Below are positions 1-9,898 of a stretch of DNA of 64,000 bases, in pieces. Each line of letters starts with the position of its first letter. Within the stretch, counting starts at the first letter, position 1. Source of the DNA: Desulfopila sp. IMCC35008 (lineage in GTDB: Bacteria; Desulfobacterota; Desulfobulbia; Desulfobulbales; Desulfocapsaceae); contig NZ_CP050700.1 of assembly GCF_010646885.2 (NCBI RefSeq), positions 3,684,501 through 3,748,500 on the forward strand, written 5' to 3'. The position numbers were made by a program, and so were the translations under genes. The notes beneath the pieces are model-generated. The model worked only from the letters and a program-made list of their open reading frames with translations. It did not search any database and was not told where the DNA came from.

Positions 1-53
1 TGCATGAATTCGGGATTGCAATTAAGGAATTTATGACTGACTCAAAAGGATAA
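1..53 (+). CDS. Possible 3' end of a gene running in from the left
   Basis: Frame 3 is open from the window edge to a TAA at 51-53 and would encode a 16-residue tail (HEFGIAIKEFMTDSKG). The residue composition is protein-like, but the stretch is too short to identify. It may simply be chance open frame. Confidence 0.25.
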   Translation, partial: HEFGIAIKEFMTDSKG

Positions 54-134
54 CTCACCAGGCCTGCATTTTCAGTAAACAGCTACATGGCCGCTGGCAG
101 ATTTATGCCGTATATTGATCAACAGGAGTTTTTG

Positions 135-422
135 TTAAGAGTGGGAGCTTTTGATTTTATCCTCTAGTTTTTTGGTTACCCGGCCAACAACAGTCGCTTT
201 GTCACAATGGGCACCGGTTTTCGGGTTACAGTCGAGGAGAAGCCCCATAACGATGTCAGCTGTTTCAAAACATCGGGCATCCTCCAGTCTCGCAAGTAAA
301 TTCGACATTGCTCTGCTAAACTCCTCACACTGAGCGTAATCAGCAGTCGCACGAAGGTGTAAAGCACAAGCGCTTTCTAAGTCCTTCTTAATGTCATCAG
401 GAAGTATCTCGGCCATAACCAC
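135..422 (-). CDS. Hypothetical protein, possibly 5'-truncated
   Basis: The open frame encodes about 95 residues from a GTG at 420-422, or 93 from the ATG two codons later. The protein is soluble and mostly helical by composition, with four cysteines, and I do not recognise a family. The same frame stays open upstream for another 33 codons, to a TAG at 522-524, and that stretch also reads like protein (for example GLDKSLGELYLINGD) although it contains no ATG. The gene may therefore be the remains of a longer one that lost its 5' end, or it may start at an unusual codon. The region 425-659 shows no other gene. A GGACAG sequence before the GTG is a weak ribosome-binding candidate. Confidence 0.45.
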   Translation of the reverse strand: MVMAEILPDDIKKDLESACALHLRATADYAQCEEFSRAMSNLLARLEDARCFETADIVMGLLLDCNPKTGAHCDKATVVGRVTKKLEDKIKSSHS

Positions 423-659
423 ATCTGTCCATATAGTTTCAGGAACATATTGAAAAGTATTTTTTAAATCACCATTGATGAGATACAGTTCGCCAAGGGA
501 TTTATCCAGCCCTTCAGCCTGCTATGTGTTCAATCTGTAACGTTGTGTCGTGTAGGACTGCACACCGGCCGTCCCAAACCAATTAACTTATACATCTTCC
601 CCTTAACTGCCACGTGTAAATCGGGCCATTCCTGCTGACGCAATCCGCCGGATTACACT

Positions 660-1157
660 TTATAAGTTGTGAAGGCTCCTTACCCTCTCGACCCGGCGGA
701 TCATTTTCTTAACATTCGAGAAATGATACAATTCAATCTCCACCTCCATATAATCCTGGGGCGTAAAAACTTTTTGCAAGGAGGCCAGCCTGCCATTACC
801 CTCAAAGGTGACATAAGAATCATCACCTGTCCTAACTGCCTTTATGGCCGACACACTGGGTATAAATTTTTTTAGGATTTCGCCCGTCAAAATTCGTTGA
901 GCCAAAAGCTCATTCCGAAAATCCATAAGAACCTGACTGCGCTTCTCCATGGATGCAAGTGATCCTTCTCTATCGATGGGATGAATAGGATATAGCTGAA
1001 AAAGGTTAACATTCTCAAAGGTTGTATGACTTCGTTTTCGGTGAATGTCCATAACAACTTTGGCAAGCAGCACATCTTTTTCATCCATATCAACCAGCTC
1101 TTTCTTTTTACCCCACAGATAAGAACTGAAATTTTTGAACGTCTCTGTTATTTTCAT
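660..1157 (-). CDS. Hypothetical protein, 165 aa
   Basis: This is a soluble, basic protein of 165 residues without signal peptide or membrane segment. I see a short stretch around residues 117-130 (VTFEGNGRLASLQKVF) that resembles the GNGRxxAxxxA style of ParB/sulfiredoxin-like folds, but this is too little to assign a function. No convincing Shine-Dalgarno sequence precedes the ATG at 1155-1157. It stands alone, divergent from the HAD-family gene at 1287. Coding status rests on length and reasonable amino-acid composition. Confidence 0.6.
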   Translation of the reverse strand: MKITETFKNFSSYLWGKKKELVDMDEKDVLLAKVVMDIHRKRSHTTFENVNLFQLYPIHPIDREGSLASMEKRSQVLMDFRNELLAQRILTGEILKKFIPSVSAIKAVRTGDDSYVTFEGNGRLASLQKVFTPQDYMEVEIELYHFSNVKKMIRRVERVRSLHNL

Positions 1158-1286
1158 GGCATGATTGTAATAGGTTAAATTATATGGGATAACAGGCTAT
1201 TATAATCAAGAGCAGGTTGCCTTACAATGCATTCGATACGCCAATGGCTTATATCCGACATATAAATTCACAGAAAAAGAAGAACC

Positions 1287-1757
1287 ATGCTTGAAATATC
1301 AATCCCCGGATCACCTACTCTCCGACTCGCCCATCTGGTACTTGATTACAACGGCACTATAGCGGAAGACGGAGAGCCCATTGCAGGTATAGCACAACGT
1401 CTTGAAAAGCTGCGGAATGCGCTGAAAATACATGTAGTCACGGCCGACACCCATGGAACAGTACAAGATAAACTTGCCGGGGCACCTGTCACCATCACGG
1501 TGGTCGGACCTGACAGGCAGGACCTGGCCAAGGAAGCATATATTGAAGAACTTGGCTTCGACAATGTGGTCGCCGTCGGCAATGGTAAAAATGACGGGCT
1601 CATGCTTCAAAAGGCGGCGCTTGGAATAGGTGTTATCCAGAAAGAAGGTGCAGCTGCCGAGGTCATCAAAGGAGCAGACCTTTTCTGCACCTCGATATTG
1701 GACAGCCTCGACCTTCTTCTCCACTTAGACAGGCTCAGAGCAACCTTGAGGAGATAA
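1287..1757 (+). CDS. HAD-superfamily soluble P-type-ATPase-like phosphatase
   Basis: The 156-residue protein matches the small 'soluble P-type ATPase' group of the haloacid dehalogenase superfamily, cytoplasmic proteins that resemble the phosphorylation domain of P-type ATPases without any membrane part. The N-terminal HAD motif I is seen as LDYNGT (about residues 22-27), with Asn where phosphatases have the second Asp. P-type ATPases also lack that Asp. The C-terminal motif GNGKNDGLML (about residues 98-107) is the Mg-binding loop. Substrate is unknown. AAGAAGAA just before the ATG is a weak ribosome-binding site. The gene is followed within 20 bases by repeat element A. Confidence 0.85.
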   Translation: MLEISIPGSPTLRLAHLVLDYNGTIAEDGEPIAGIAQRLEKLRNALKIHVVTADTHGTVQDKLAGAPVTITVVGPDRQDLAKEAYIEELGFDNVVAVGNGKNDGLMLQKAALGIGVIQKEGAAAEVIKGADLFCTSILDSLDLLLHLDRLRATLRR

Positions 1758-1775
1758 CGATAAATGGATTTTCCT

Positions 1776-1918
1776 GGAGCGTGTCGGAGAATTGCCATTT
1801 TGGTTCAGATCGAGACAACTGCAGAAAATTTAGCACAGCCATATACGTGCTATTGCGAGCATAAGTTTTCTGCAAATAACGAGGAACTGGGGAGAAAGGG
1901 CATTCTCGGACAGCCTCC
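1776..1918. repeat. Dispersed repeat A, copy 1 (terminal inverted repeats)
   Basis: A 143-bp non-coding element begins GGAGCGTGTCGGAGAAT and ends with the imperfect reverse complement, ATTCTCGGACAGCCTCC. A second, diverged copy lies at 9735-9898. The best conserved internal parts are GTCGGAGAATT-CCATTTT at the left, CATATA in the middle, and CGAGCAT, TTTTCTG and AATAACG at the right. Its right end touches the TAA stop of the FAH-family gene. It has no open frame of note. The form fits a MITE or REP-like element; it might also act as a 3'-end hairpin. Confidence 0.75.
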
Positions 1919-1919
1919 T

Positions 1920-2555
1920 TTAGACAGCCAGCCAGCTGCAGGATATTATTTCCTCTCCGGCCGCCAGGATTCTTGCCATATAATTATCCCCGGCCACAAC
2001 TTCACCGACCCCGGCCGGTGTACCGGTCATGACAATGTCACCATCATCAAGTGTCATCACCGTGCCAATTTCCCTCAAAATATTTTCCGGTTTATGTAAC
2101 ATCATCGAGGTAGATCCCTGCTGCCTAAGTGTGCCATTTACGTAGAGTTCTATGGTTAACTCCTGCTGTATATCCTCCAAGGCAACAAAGGGGCCGAACA
2201 GGGCTGAACCGTCAAAACCTTTCGCCCGTTCCCACGGTAACCCTTTTGTCTTTAAATCTGCCTGCAGTTCCCTTTTGGTGAGATCCAGACCGCAAGTGAC
2301 AGCCACAGGTTTTCCCGCCTCGATTATGTAACAAATCTCTGCCTCGTAATGAAGCCTCTCTCCATTAAAGGCATGGAGCACATCGGTAATGGCGGAGTTT
2401 GGTTTACAGAAGATAACCATCTGATTCGGCAGTTCATTGCCCAACTCGGAGATATGCTCAACATAATTGCGCCCCACACAAACAATTTTTGATGGTGCGT
2501 ATTCCCTTTCCGGATTCAGGTTTCCCTGTTTTTTTGTGTCTTCTGCTGTTGGCAT
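1920..2555 (-). CDS. Fumarylacetoacetate hydrolase family protein
   Basis: The 211-residue protein has the FAH C-terminal catalytic fold: KIVCVGRNYVEH (about residues 24-35) is the usual opening of this domain, and TGTPAGVGEV near residue 187 is the typical closing loop. The metal-ligand acidic residues expected in the fold (EAEICYIIEAG, about residues 72-82) are visible. Relatives are hydrolases, isomerases or oxaloacetate decarboxylases of 2-keto acids, so the exact reaction cannot be given. CAGGAG lies 4 bases before the ATG. It follows the dienoyl-CoA reductase-like gene by 25 bases on the same strand, so the two are probably cotranscribed and the substrate may come from unsaturated or aromatic acid breakdown. 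Confidence 0.88.
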   Translation of the reverse strand: MPTAEDTKKQGNLNPEREYAPSKIVCVGRNYVEHISELGNELPNQMVIFCKPNSAITDVLHAFNGERLHYEAEICYIIEAGKPVAVTCGLDLTKRELQADLKTKGLPWERAKGFDGSALFGPFVALEDIQQELTIELYVNGTLRQQGSTSMMLHKPENILREIGTVMTLDDGDIVMTGTPAGVGEVVAGDNYMARILAAGEEIISCSWLAV

Positions 2556-2580
2556 AAACTCCTGCGTTCTTACTTAGCTG

Positions 2581-4620
<2,040 letters not shown>

Positions 4621-4628
4621 TTATCTAA

Positions 4629-4649
4629 TTTACGTAAAGCAAAGTTCAA
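4629..4649 (-). promoter_or_regulatory. Putative MerR-regulator operator before dienoyl-CoA reductase gene
   Basis: TTTACGTAAAG is identical to the first 11 bases of the site at 13233-13249; the right half is replaced by CAAAGTTCAA. It lies just upstream of the 2581-4605 gene start. The half-site match makes this weaker than the sites at 13.2 and 59.7 kb. Confidence 0.5.
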
Positions 4650-4755
4650 TTATGTGTGAAAGTTTTATCTTGTTTGTCAATTTCCAATAGCACCTTACAT
4701 GACTATACTATATCATACTTACAAGGTTAACCATTACGTTTACGAAAAGGAGAAT

Positions 4756-5628
4756 ATGATGGACTATCAGGGAAATATATTTCGTCCACCCAGTGAAGCC
4801 TACTCGATACTCTTACAGGTAACCACCGGTTGCTCGCATAATAAATGTACCTTTTGCGGCATGTACAAAGGGAGCCGCTTCTCCATAAAGGATGATGACA
4901 CGATCATGCGGGATATCGATTTTGCCGCCCACCACTGCCGCAATCAAAACAGGCTCTTTCTCTGCGACGGTGACGCCCTTATCATCCCCCAGAAGCGGCT
5001 CGTCGAAATCCTTACCCAAATCCGTAAAAAACTGCCATGGCTTGAACGAATTGGCAGTTATGCCAACTCCAAAGCAATTAAAATGAAATCGGTTGAAGAG
5101 TTGAAGGAACTCCATGATCTCGGCCTGACCATTGCTTACATGGGGCTTGAATCAGGAGATGACGTAACACTGGCGCGAATAAAAAAGGGAGCCGATTCTG
5201 ACAAAATGATCGAGATGGGAAAGAAGATACGCTCCGCCGGAATCCGGCTTTCGATTACAGTTTTGCTTGGTATTGGCCAGAAGGAACGTTCACACATCCA
5301 TGCCCGGGAAACCGGACGGGTGCTCTCCGCAATTGATCCCGAATTCGTCGGTGCGCTGAGCCTGATGCTCACACCGGGAACACCAGCCTATGAGGAAGCC
5401 CAAAGAGGAAACTGGCACCTGCCAGGGGCCGAAGAGATGCTTGAAGAACTGGCGATCATGTTTGCGACCACCCACCTTACAAACGGCTACTTTCACGCCA
5501 ACCATGCATCGAACTATCTGCCGATAAAAGCAAAACTGCCACAGGACAGGGAGAAAATCCTACTACTCATCAACGACGCCTTAAAAGGAAAAGTTAGCCT
5601 GAAACCTGAGTATATGAGGGCCCTCTAA
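4756..5628 (+). CDS. Radical SAM protein
   Basis: The 290-residue protein carries the iron-sulfur cysteines of a radical SAM enzyme close to its N-terminus: GCSHNKCTFCGMYKG (about residues 24-38). The spacing Cx4Cx2C, with CSHN before the second Cys, is the form found in a subgroup of COG1032-like proteins and differs from the classic Cx3Cx2C. The rest reads as a partial TIM barrel, with YMGLESGDD (about residue 129) as the SAM-contacting GxE segment. I placed the start at 4756 because AAGGAG lies 3-4 bases before the ATG pair there; the longer frame upstream has no signal. Substrate is unknown. It is transcribed toward fadL and shares the terminator at 5635-5667. Confidence 0.88.
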   Translation: MMDYQGNIFRPPSEAYSILLQVTTGCSHNKCTFCGMYKGSRFSIKDDDTIMRDIDFAAHHCRNQNRLFLCDGDALIIPQKRLVEILTQIRKKLPWLERIGSYANSKAIKMKSVEELKELHDLGLTIAYMGLESGDDVTLARIKKGADSDKMIEMGKKIRSAGIRLSITVLLGIGQKERSHIHARETGRVLSAIDPEFVGALSLMLTPGTPAYEEAQRGNWHLPGAEEMLEELAIMFATTHLTNGYFHANHASNYLPIKAKLPQDREKILLLINDALKGKVSLKPEYMRAL

Positions 5629-5634
5629 ACAAAA

Positions 5635-5667
5635 AACCTCCCTGTTTTGTTGAAAGACAGGGAGGTT
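5635..5667. terminator. Bidirectional rho-independent terminator
   Basis: AACCTCCCTGT and ACAGGGAGGTT form a perfect 11-bp stem with an 11-base loop, with a T-rich tract on the right and an A-run on the left. It lies between the convergent radical SAM and FadL genes. Confidence 0.85.
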
Positions 5668-5692
5668 CTTCTCGTCCTTTTACTGTTCTAAT

Positions 5693-6889
5693 TTAGAACT
5701 TGTAATTCACACCGAAAGAAAGCAGAAAAGCTGAAGCATTGGAAAACTCGCCATTTATACGGGCGTTGGTAACATCACGCTCTTCTTTATAGTCGTAGAG
5801 GATAGCCGCACCCAGCTCCAGTTGCTCAGACATCTGGTATTTGGCACCAAAGGAGAACAACCAGGCATCAGAATCGGGAAGCTCAAACCCTACATTTGCA
5901 TCAGGTACCGGATTATCGTCATAGGCAATACCTCCCATCAGGGTCAGGGTCGGGTTCAACCTGTACTCAACACCAAGACGAACACACAGTGTATCATCCC
6001 AGTTCTTGGGCGAAGCAATTGGTGGCAGCCCGGGGCCAAAATCGAAAACCAGATTTTCATACTCGGACCAGAAGGTCTGGTCGATGGTCAGGTCAAACGT
6101 CCACTGATCCACGGTATAGGCCGTTGACAGTGCCAGGACAGCTGGGGCTGGGATGGTTGTTTTGGCACCACTGATTGAAAGAGCACCTCCACCTGCAGGG
6201 TAAAGTGTAGCATCGCCTTCAAAGTCAAGATCAACATTCGAGCGATAGGTCAGGGCCATTTTCAGGTTATCGGTGAACTTGGCATCAACTGCGAGATTAT
6301 ATCCCCATTCGACAGTGTCCCCATCCAGGTAAAGTGAGTTTTGGCCGAAAGCAGCGGCGTTGGTAGATACGGTTGCCTCGTTATACAGAATCCGGACACC
6401 GGCACCGATGGAGAACATCTCGTTGATCTTGTAGGAAGCGGTTGGATTGAACTCAAATACCGTCAGAGAGAATTTCTGAGCAGAGGCACGTGGATACGGA
6501 TCATTCCATCTCTTCTGCAGGCCATAAGTCTCTGTCAGGGAGAAACCAAAACGGAAGTTGTTGTAATCAGGTGATACAACAAAGAAAGTAGGCAGGAGGA
6601 AATTCTCTTTTTCCGACGAGCCGTCAAACTGCGGAATCGCATTGTCTGCATAATCGATACTTGTCAGGTGCAGGTATGTAGCAGTACCCTCTACCTGCCA
6701 GGTATCGGCTAGATCAGACATCCCGGCCGGGTTGTAATAGGCCGCATCAGCACTATCTGCTGAAGCAATAGATGCACCGACCTTCGCGGTGGAATCTACC
6801 GATTGCTCCGGGATCCGGTAACCGGTTGCCATTGCCGAACCTGCTGCAAACAGAGAAGCCAGCGCTACTACAGAAATAGTTTTCTTCAT
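5693..6889 (-). CDS. OmpP1/FadL-family outer-membrane transporter
   Basis: The 398-residue protein begins with a signal peptide (MKKTISVVALASLFAAGSAMA, cut after AMA) and then GYRIPEQSVDS, the typical FadL N-terminus. The aromatic-rich alternating strands and the terminal Phe (FGVNYKF) fit an outer-membrane beta-barrel. The N-terminal hatch signature DAAYYNPAGMSDL (about residues 44-56) is that of long-chain fatty-acid porins. I started the protein at 6889, where GGGGAG precedes the ATG; the frame extends further upstream without support. Long-chain fatty acids or other hydrophobic compounds are the likely cargo, which agrees with the beta-oxidation genes around it. A weak operator-like sequence lies at 6995-7010. 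Confidence 0.9.
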   Translation of the reverse strand: MKKTISVVALASLFAAGSAMATGYRIPEQSVDSTAKVGASIASADSADAAYYNPAGMSDLADTWQVEGTATYLHLTSIDYADNAIPQFDGSSEKENFLLPTFFVVSPDYNNFRFGFSLTETYGLQKRWNDPYPRASAQKFSLTVFEFNPTASYKINEMFSIGAGVRILYNEATVSTNAAAFGQNSLYLDGDTVEWGYNLAVDAKFTDNLKMALTYRSNVDLDFEGDATLYPAGGGALSISGAKTTIPAPAVLALSTAYTVDQWTFDLTIDQTFWSEYENLVFDFGPGLPPIASPKNWDDTLCVRLGVEYRLNPTLTLMGGIAYDDNPVPDANVGFELPDSDAWLFSFGAKYQMSEQLELGAAILYDYKEERDVTNARINGEFSNASAFLLSFGVNYKF

Positions 6890-6994
6890 TCTAATCTCCC
6901 CTTCATTTTTAACCTTCCACCCGCCGCACTGCACAGCGGATACTTTCTCCTTCTGCCAGCCCTCGCATTCCAGCAGACATCACTCTATCTCTCT

Positions 6995-7010
6995 TTTACG
7001 TACAAGGCAG
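6995..7010 (-). promoter_or_regulatory. Weak operator-like site upstream of fadL
   Basis: TTTACGTACAAGGCAG resembles the TTTACGTAAAGGTCAAG operator but matches fully only over the first eight bases. It lies 106 bases before the fadL start. It could be a degenerate regulator site or chance. Confidence 0.3.
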
Positions 7011-7120
7011 GCAAAGAACATTCCTAGTCGCCCGTACTGAATTAATTGTCTAAATATAAATTCCACAAATGTCAACTATAAAGACTATTTGACTTACAGA
7101 AAAGAAGCTGCAAATCCGGA

Positions 7121-7546
7121 TCATACGGCCATTTCTGCCTCTGTAGGTGACCCGAGGTGTTCGATCTCCTGGCGAATGTCTCCTTCCATGACGACGGCTT
7201 TGCCGGTTTTATCAATAATAACAAAGGTAACAAGTGCATCTGCCGCCACTTCACCAGAACGTTTAAAGCGGGCTTCCTGCCTCAATACCGAACTTCTGCT
7301 ATTAATGGTTTCGACAGCAGTCGACACCGTCAGAATCTCTCCGACCGGTACCGCTTTCCGATAATTAACATTTATATTTACAACAAGAAATGCCAATCCC
7401 CGTGCTGCCCAGTCCCGAAGATCAACCTTCGATTCCATCATATTCCAACGGTCTTCTTCAAAGAACTCCAGATACCTGGCATTATTAACGTGACCGTAAA
7501 AATCAGCATGATAGCCCCGGACCTTTATTTCCGTTAACGAACTCAT
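7121..7546 (-). CDS. Acyl-CoA thioesterase, 4HBT/hotdog family
   Basis: The 141-residue protein is a single hotdog-fold domain of the 4-hydroxybenzoyl-CoA thioesterase type. The stretch DFYGHVNNARYLEFFEEDRW (about residues 15-34) carries the catalytic Asp and the HxNNxxYxxxFE pattern. It probably hydrolyses an acyl-CoA in the cytoplasm, releasing CoA. GAGGAAAA lies 4 bases before the ATG. It is the last gene of the etfB-etfA-SCP2-thioesterase run, 32 bases after the SCP2-like gene, suggesting a role in keeping free CoA available during beta-oxidation. Confidence 0.88.
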   Translation of the reverse strand: MSSLTEIKVRGYHADFYGHVNNARYLEFFEEDRWNMMESKVDLRDWAARGLAFLVVNINVNYRKAVPVGEILTVSTAVETINSRSSVLRQEARFKRSGEVAADALVTFVIIDKTGKAVVMEGDIRQEIEHLGSPTEAEMAV

Positions 7547-7578
7547 TTGTTTTCCTCGTATCAGGGATTATACGGTAA

Positions 7579-7890
7579 TTAATCTTTCCCGAAGCACTTG
7601 AGAAAGACCCGCAGTTTGTCAGGATCGTTCGACTTGATTGAACCGGTCAGGAAATCCTTGAGGCCGGGGCGGTATCCATCATTCCAGATGCGCAGGAAAA
7701 ACTCCGGACTGGTTTTGCATACACAGTCAGCATTATCCACCGCTTTTCCATCTTCTACGGTAGTACCATCAGGATCGACTGTGACTGTTTTCTTTACGCC
7801 TTCCAGGGAAAAATAAAAACTAACCTTCTCATCGACGGCACCGGCCACAAACAAGTCCGGCAACCCTTTGAAAATATCGTCTATCATCAT
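7579..7890 (-). CDS. SCP2 sterol-binding domain-like protein
   Basis: The 103-residue protein looks like a stand-alone SCP2 lipid-carrier domain: a beta-rich start (KVSFYFSLEGVKKTVTV), an acidic turn, then CKTSPEFFLRIWNDGYRPGL and the final IKSNDPDKLRVFLKCFG, where the 'G-x-IKSxDPxKL' segment is typical of the fold. Such proteins bind fatty acyl chains or other lipids. I chose the start at 7890 or 7887, because GGGGAG lies directly upstream of the ATGATG pair; the frame extends upstream without a signal. It sits between etfA (74 bases) and the thioesterase, in the same operon. Confidence 0.78.
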   Translation of the reverse strand: MMIDDIFKGLPDLFVAGAVDEKVSFYFSLEGVKKTVTVDPDGTTVEDGKAVDNADCVCKTSPEFFLRIWNDGYRPGLKDFLTGSIKSNDPDKLRVFLKCFGKD

Positions 7891-7963
7891 ACTCCCCATA
7901 TAATAAACAAACCAACAGGGATTGAACGGAGTGATCACCCGTTCAATCCCTGATAGAATCGTG

Positions 7964-8878
7964 TTAAAGCGCTTCGACCTTTTCCGTTAATGCAGGAACA
8001 AACTGCAATAAGTCGGCCACGACCAGAACATCCGCCACTTCACCGATGGGTGCGTCCTTGTCGGTGTTGATTGCGACAACAAATTCAGATTTCTTCATTC
8101 CGGCTAAATGCTGGATCGCACCTGAGATTCCACAGGCCACATACAGTTTCGGAGAAACAGTCTGGCCGGTGGTCCCCACCTGCCTGTTGTGCTCTACCCA
8201 TTCCGAATCAACGACAGGACGGCTTGCGCCATACTCGCCACCTAACGCCTTGGCCAGTGACTCAATCAGGGCAACGTTCTCAGGTTTTCCAATACCACGA
8301 CCGGCGCTGACGATTACTTCCGCCTTGGAGAGATCCACGCCACCCGCTTCAGCTTCCTCATATCCTTCAAAGATCACCCGGCCAGACACATCTGTACTGA
8401 TGGTTTCAACGGTTGGCGTGCCACCAGATTCGATCGGTGTAAATGCACCGGCCTGCAAGGTGACAACGGTTTGAGCCGTAGAGCATTTAACATCACGTCG
8501 CAGCTTGGCGTTACAGACAGGAACAACCAGAGTCTTATCTTTTAACTCCACGACTTCGGAAACCTGTGCTGCACCGAGACTGCAAGCAACCCTGGGAGCC
8601 AGATCCCAACCGTAAGAAGAGTGGGAGAAGACGACCATATCGGCCCCTTCCTTATCCACAACTTCAAGAATCATCTTTTTATGGAGATCAGGGTTATATT
8701 CGCCGCACGATGCCGTATCACCTAAATACAGTTTACCGTCATAGGCGGGCAGCTCGTTTTCATTCCCGAAAGCGACCATAACCGTTTCTCCGCCGAAGGC
8801 CTTGGCAAAACCAAGAAGTTCACCGTAACCAGCGAGAAGTTTTCCGTCTCTGTATTCTGCTACCAATACTATTTTCAT
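7964..8878 (-). CDS. etfA: Electron transfer flavoprotein alpha subunit
   Basis: The 304-residue protein matches EtfA. The N-terminal domain (to about 180) is of the adenine-nucleotide alpha-hydrolase-like type, and the C-terminal FAD domain shows SAGRGIGKPEN (about residues 191-201), RQVGTTGQTVSP and GISGAIQHLAGM (about 251-262), the standard FAD contacts. With EtfB it takes electrons from acyl-CoA dehydrogenases and passes them to a membrane oxidoreductase. GAGGAGG precedes the ATG, and the gene starts 11 bases after etfB ends, so translation is probably coupled. Sequence alone does not say whether it bifurcates. Confidence 0.95.
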   Translation of the reverse strand: MKIVLVAEYRDGKLLAGYGELLGFAKAFGGETVMVAFGNENELPAYDGKLYLGDTASCGEYNPDLHKKMILEVVDKEGADMVVFSHSSYGWDLAPRVACSLGAAQVSEVVELKDKTLVVPVCNAKLRRDVKCSTAQTVVTLQAGAFTPIESGGTPTVETISTDVSGRVIFEGYEEAEAGGVDLSKAEVIVSAGRGIGKPENVALIESLAKALGGEYGASRPVVDSEWVEHNRQVGTTGQTVSPKLYVACGISGAIQHLAGMKKSEFVVAINTDKDAPIGEVADVLVVADLLQFVPALTEKVEAL

Positions 8879-8889
8879 TTCATCCTCCT

Positions 8890-9663
8890 CTACTTCAGAA
8901 CGGTGGTTTTATCTTTCAAGATAGCAATCAGCTTCTCAGCGATATCTCCAGCCTCACCTTCAAGGACCAGACCGCCACCCTTCTTCTCCGGGAAATAGAC
9001 AGCTTCTGTCTCCTGCCGTGCCTCAACCTTGAGGAGGTCGGCAACCGGGGTGGAGATCATCTCTTTCTTTTTTGCCTTCATGATATTAGGCAGGGTTGGG
9101 TAACGCGGAGTATTCAAGCCAAGCTGACAGGTAACAAGAGCCGGGAGCTGAACCGTTACGTTTGCCCTGATACCGCCTTCCAGCTCACGCTTCGCCTTAA
9201 TAGCACCACCCTCAAAAGCAAAATCAACAACAGTGGATATGCTTGGTAAACCAAGCATCTCAGCGATCAGTATCCCAACCTGGCCACTCCCCCTGTCCTG
9301 GGACTGCATTCCGGTAAAAATAACGTCAAACTCTTTATCTTTGGCGTACTCTGCTACAATACCTGCGATCTGGTAGGGTTCCTTACCAAACGATTCGTCG
9401 TCGGCGATGTGGGCACCGCGATCACATCCCATGGCCAGGGCCTTTTTCATGGTCTCCTTCACCTTGTCAGAACCGATACAGAGTACGGTTACATCCGCAT
9501 CTTTCACCTGTTCTTTCAACTGCACTGCCTGCTCTACGGCGTATTCGTCATATTCGTTCATTCTCCAGGCGAGGTCCTGATCGTCATACCAGGTACCACT
9601 TGCTGCGACCTTGAACTTCGATTCCATATCAGGAACCTGCTTTATACAAACCAGAATTTTCAT
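8890..9663 (-). CDS. etfB: Electron transfer flavoprotein beta subunit
   Basis: The 257-residue protein is a full-length EtfB with the typical start KILVCIKQVPDMESKF and the signature region VDFAFEGGAIKAKRELEGG (about residues 147-165). GGAGG lies 6 bases before the ATG. It heads the run etfB-etfA-SCP2-thioesterase and has an operator-like site 23-39 bases upstream (9686-9702). The neighbouring membrane FeS protein (9895-11874) is the likely electron acceptor of the EtfAB pair and the acyl-CoA dehydrogenases of this window its donors. Confidence 0.95.
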   Translation of the reverse strand: MKILVCIKQVPDMESKFKVAASGTWYDDQDLAWRMNEYDEYAVEQAVQLKEQVKDADVTVLCIGSDKVKETMKKALAMGCDRGAHIADDESFGKEPYQIAGIVAEYAKDKEFDVIFTGMQSQDRGSGQVGILIAEMLGLPSISTVVDFAFEGGAIKAKRELEGGIRANVTVQLPALVTCQLGLNTPRYPTLPNIMKAKKKEMISTPVADLLKVEARQETEAVYFPEKKGGGLVLEGEAGDIAEKLIAILKDKTTVLK

Positions 9664-9685
9664 CGTTATCCTCCAGTATTGCTCA

Positions 9686-9702
9686 TTTACGTAATATTGA
9701 GG
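9686..9702 (-). promoter_or_regulatory. Putative MerR-regulator operator before etfBA
   Basis: TTTACGTAATATTGAGG shares the TTTACGTAA half with the sites at 13.2 kb and lies just upstream of the etfB ribosome-binding site. No good -10/-35 pair could be fixed here. Confidence 0.5.
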
Positions 9703-9734
9703 TGATTTCTACATTTATCCGATTAAAGGATGCC

Positions 9735-9898
9735 TAGGAGTGTGTCGGAGAATTACCATTTTTGCTCACATCAAGGCATTGGCAGGAAATTGAGTGATGC
9801 CATATAGCGGATATCGGAGTCTGCGCTACCTGCGAGCATCAATTTTCTGACAATAACGTCGATTTGGGGAAAAAGGGTTTTCTCCGACGGGCTCCTAG
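9735..9898. repeat. Dispersed repeat A, copy 2 (terminal inverted repeats)
   Basis: About 163 bp, beginning TAGGAGTGTGTCGGAGAAT and ending TTTTCTCCGACGGGCTCCTA, which are imperfect inverted repeats of each other. It is clearly related to the element at 1776-1918, with about 20 extra bases in the middle. Its right end overlaps the TAG stop of the membrane FeS oxidoreductase gene. Confidence 0.78.

Noticed and set aside
2133..2150. TTTACGTAGAGTTC as a further operator copy
   Set aside because: It lies inside the FAH-family coding sequence, far from any start, and matches only the first half.
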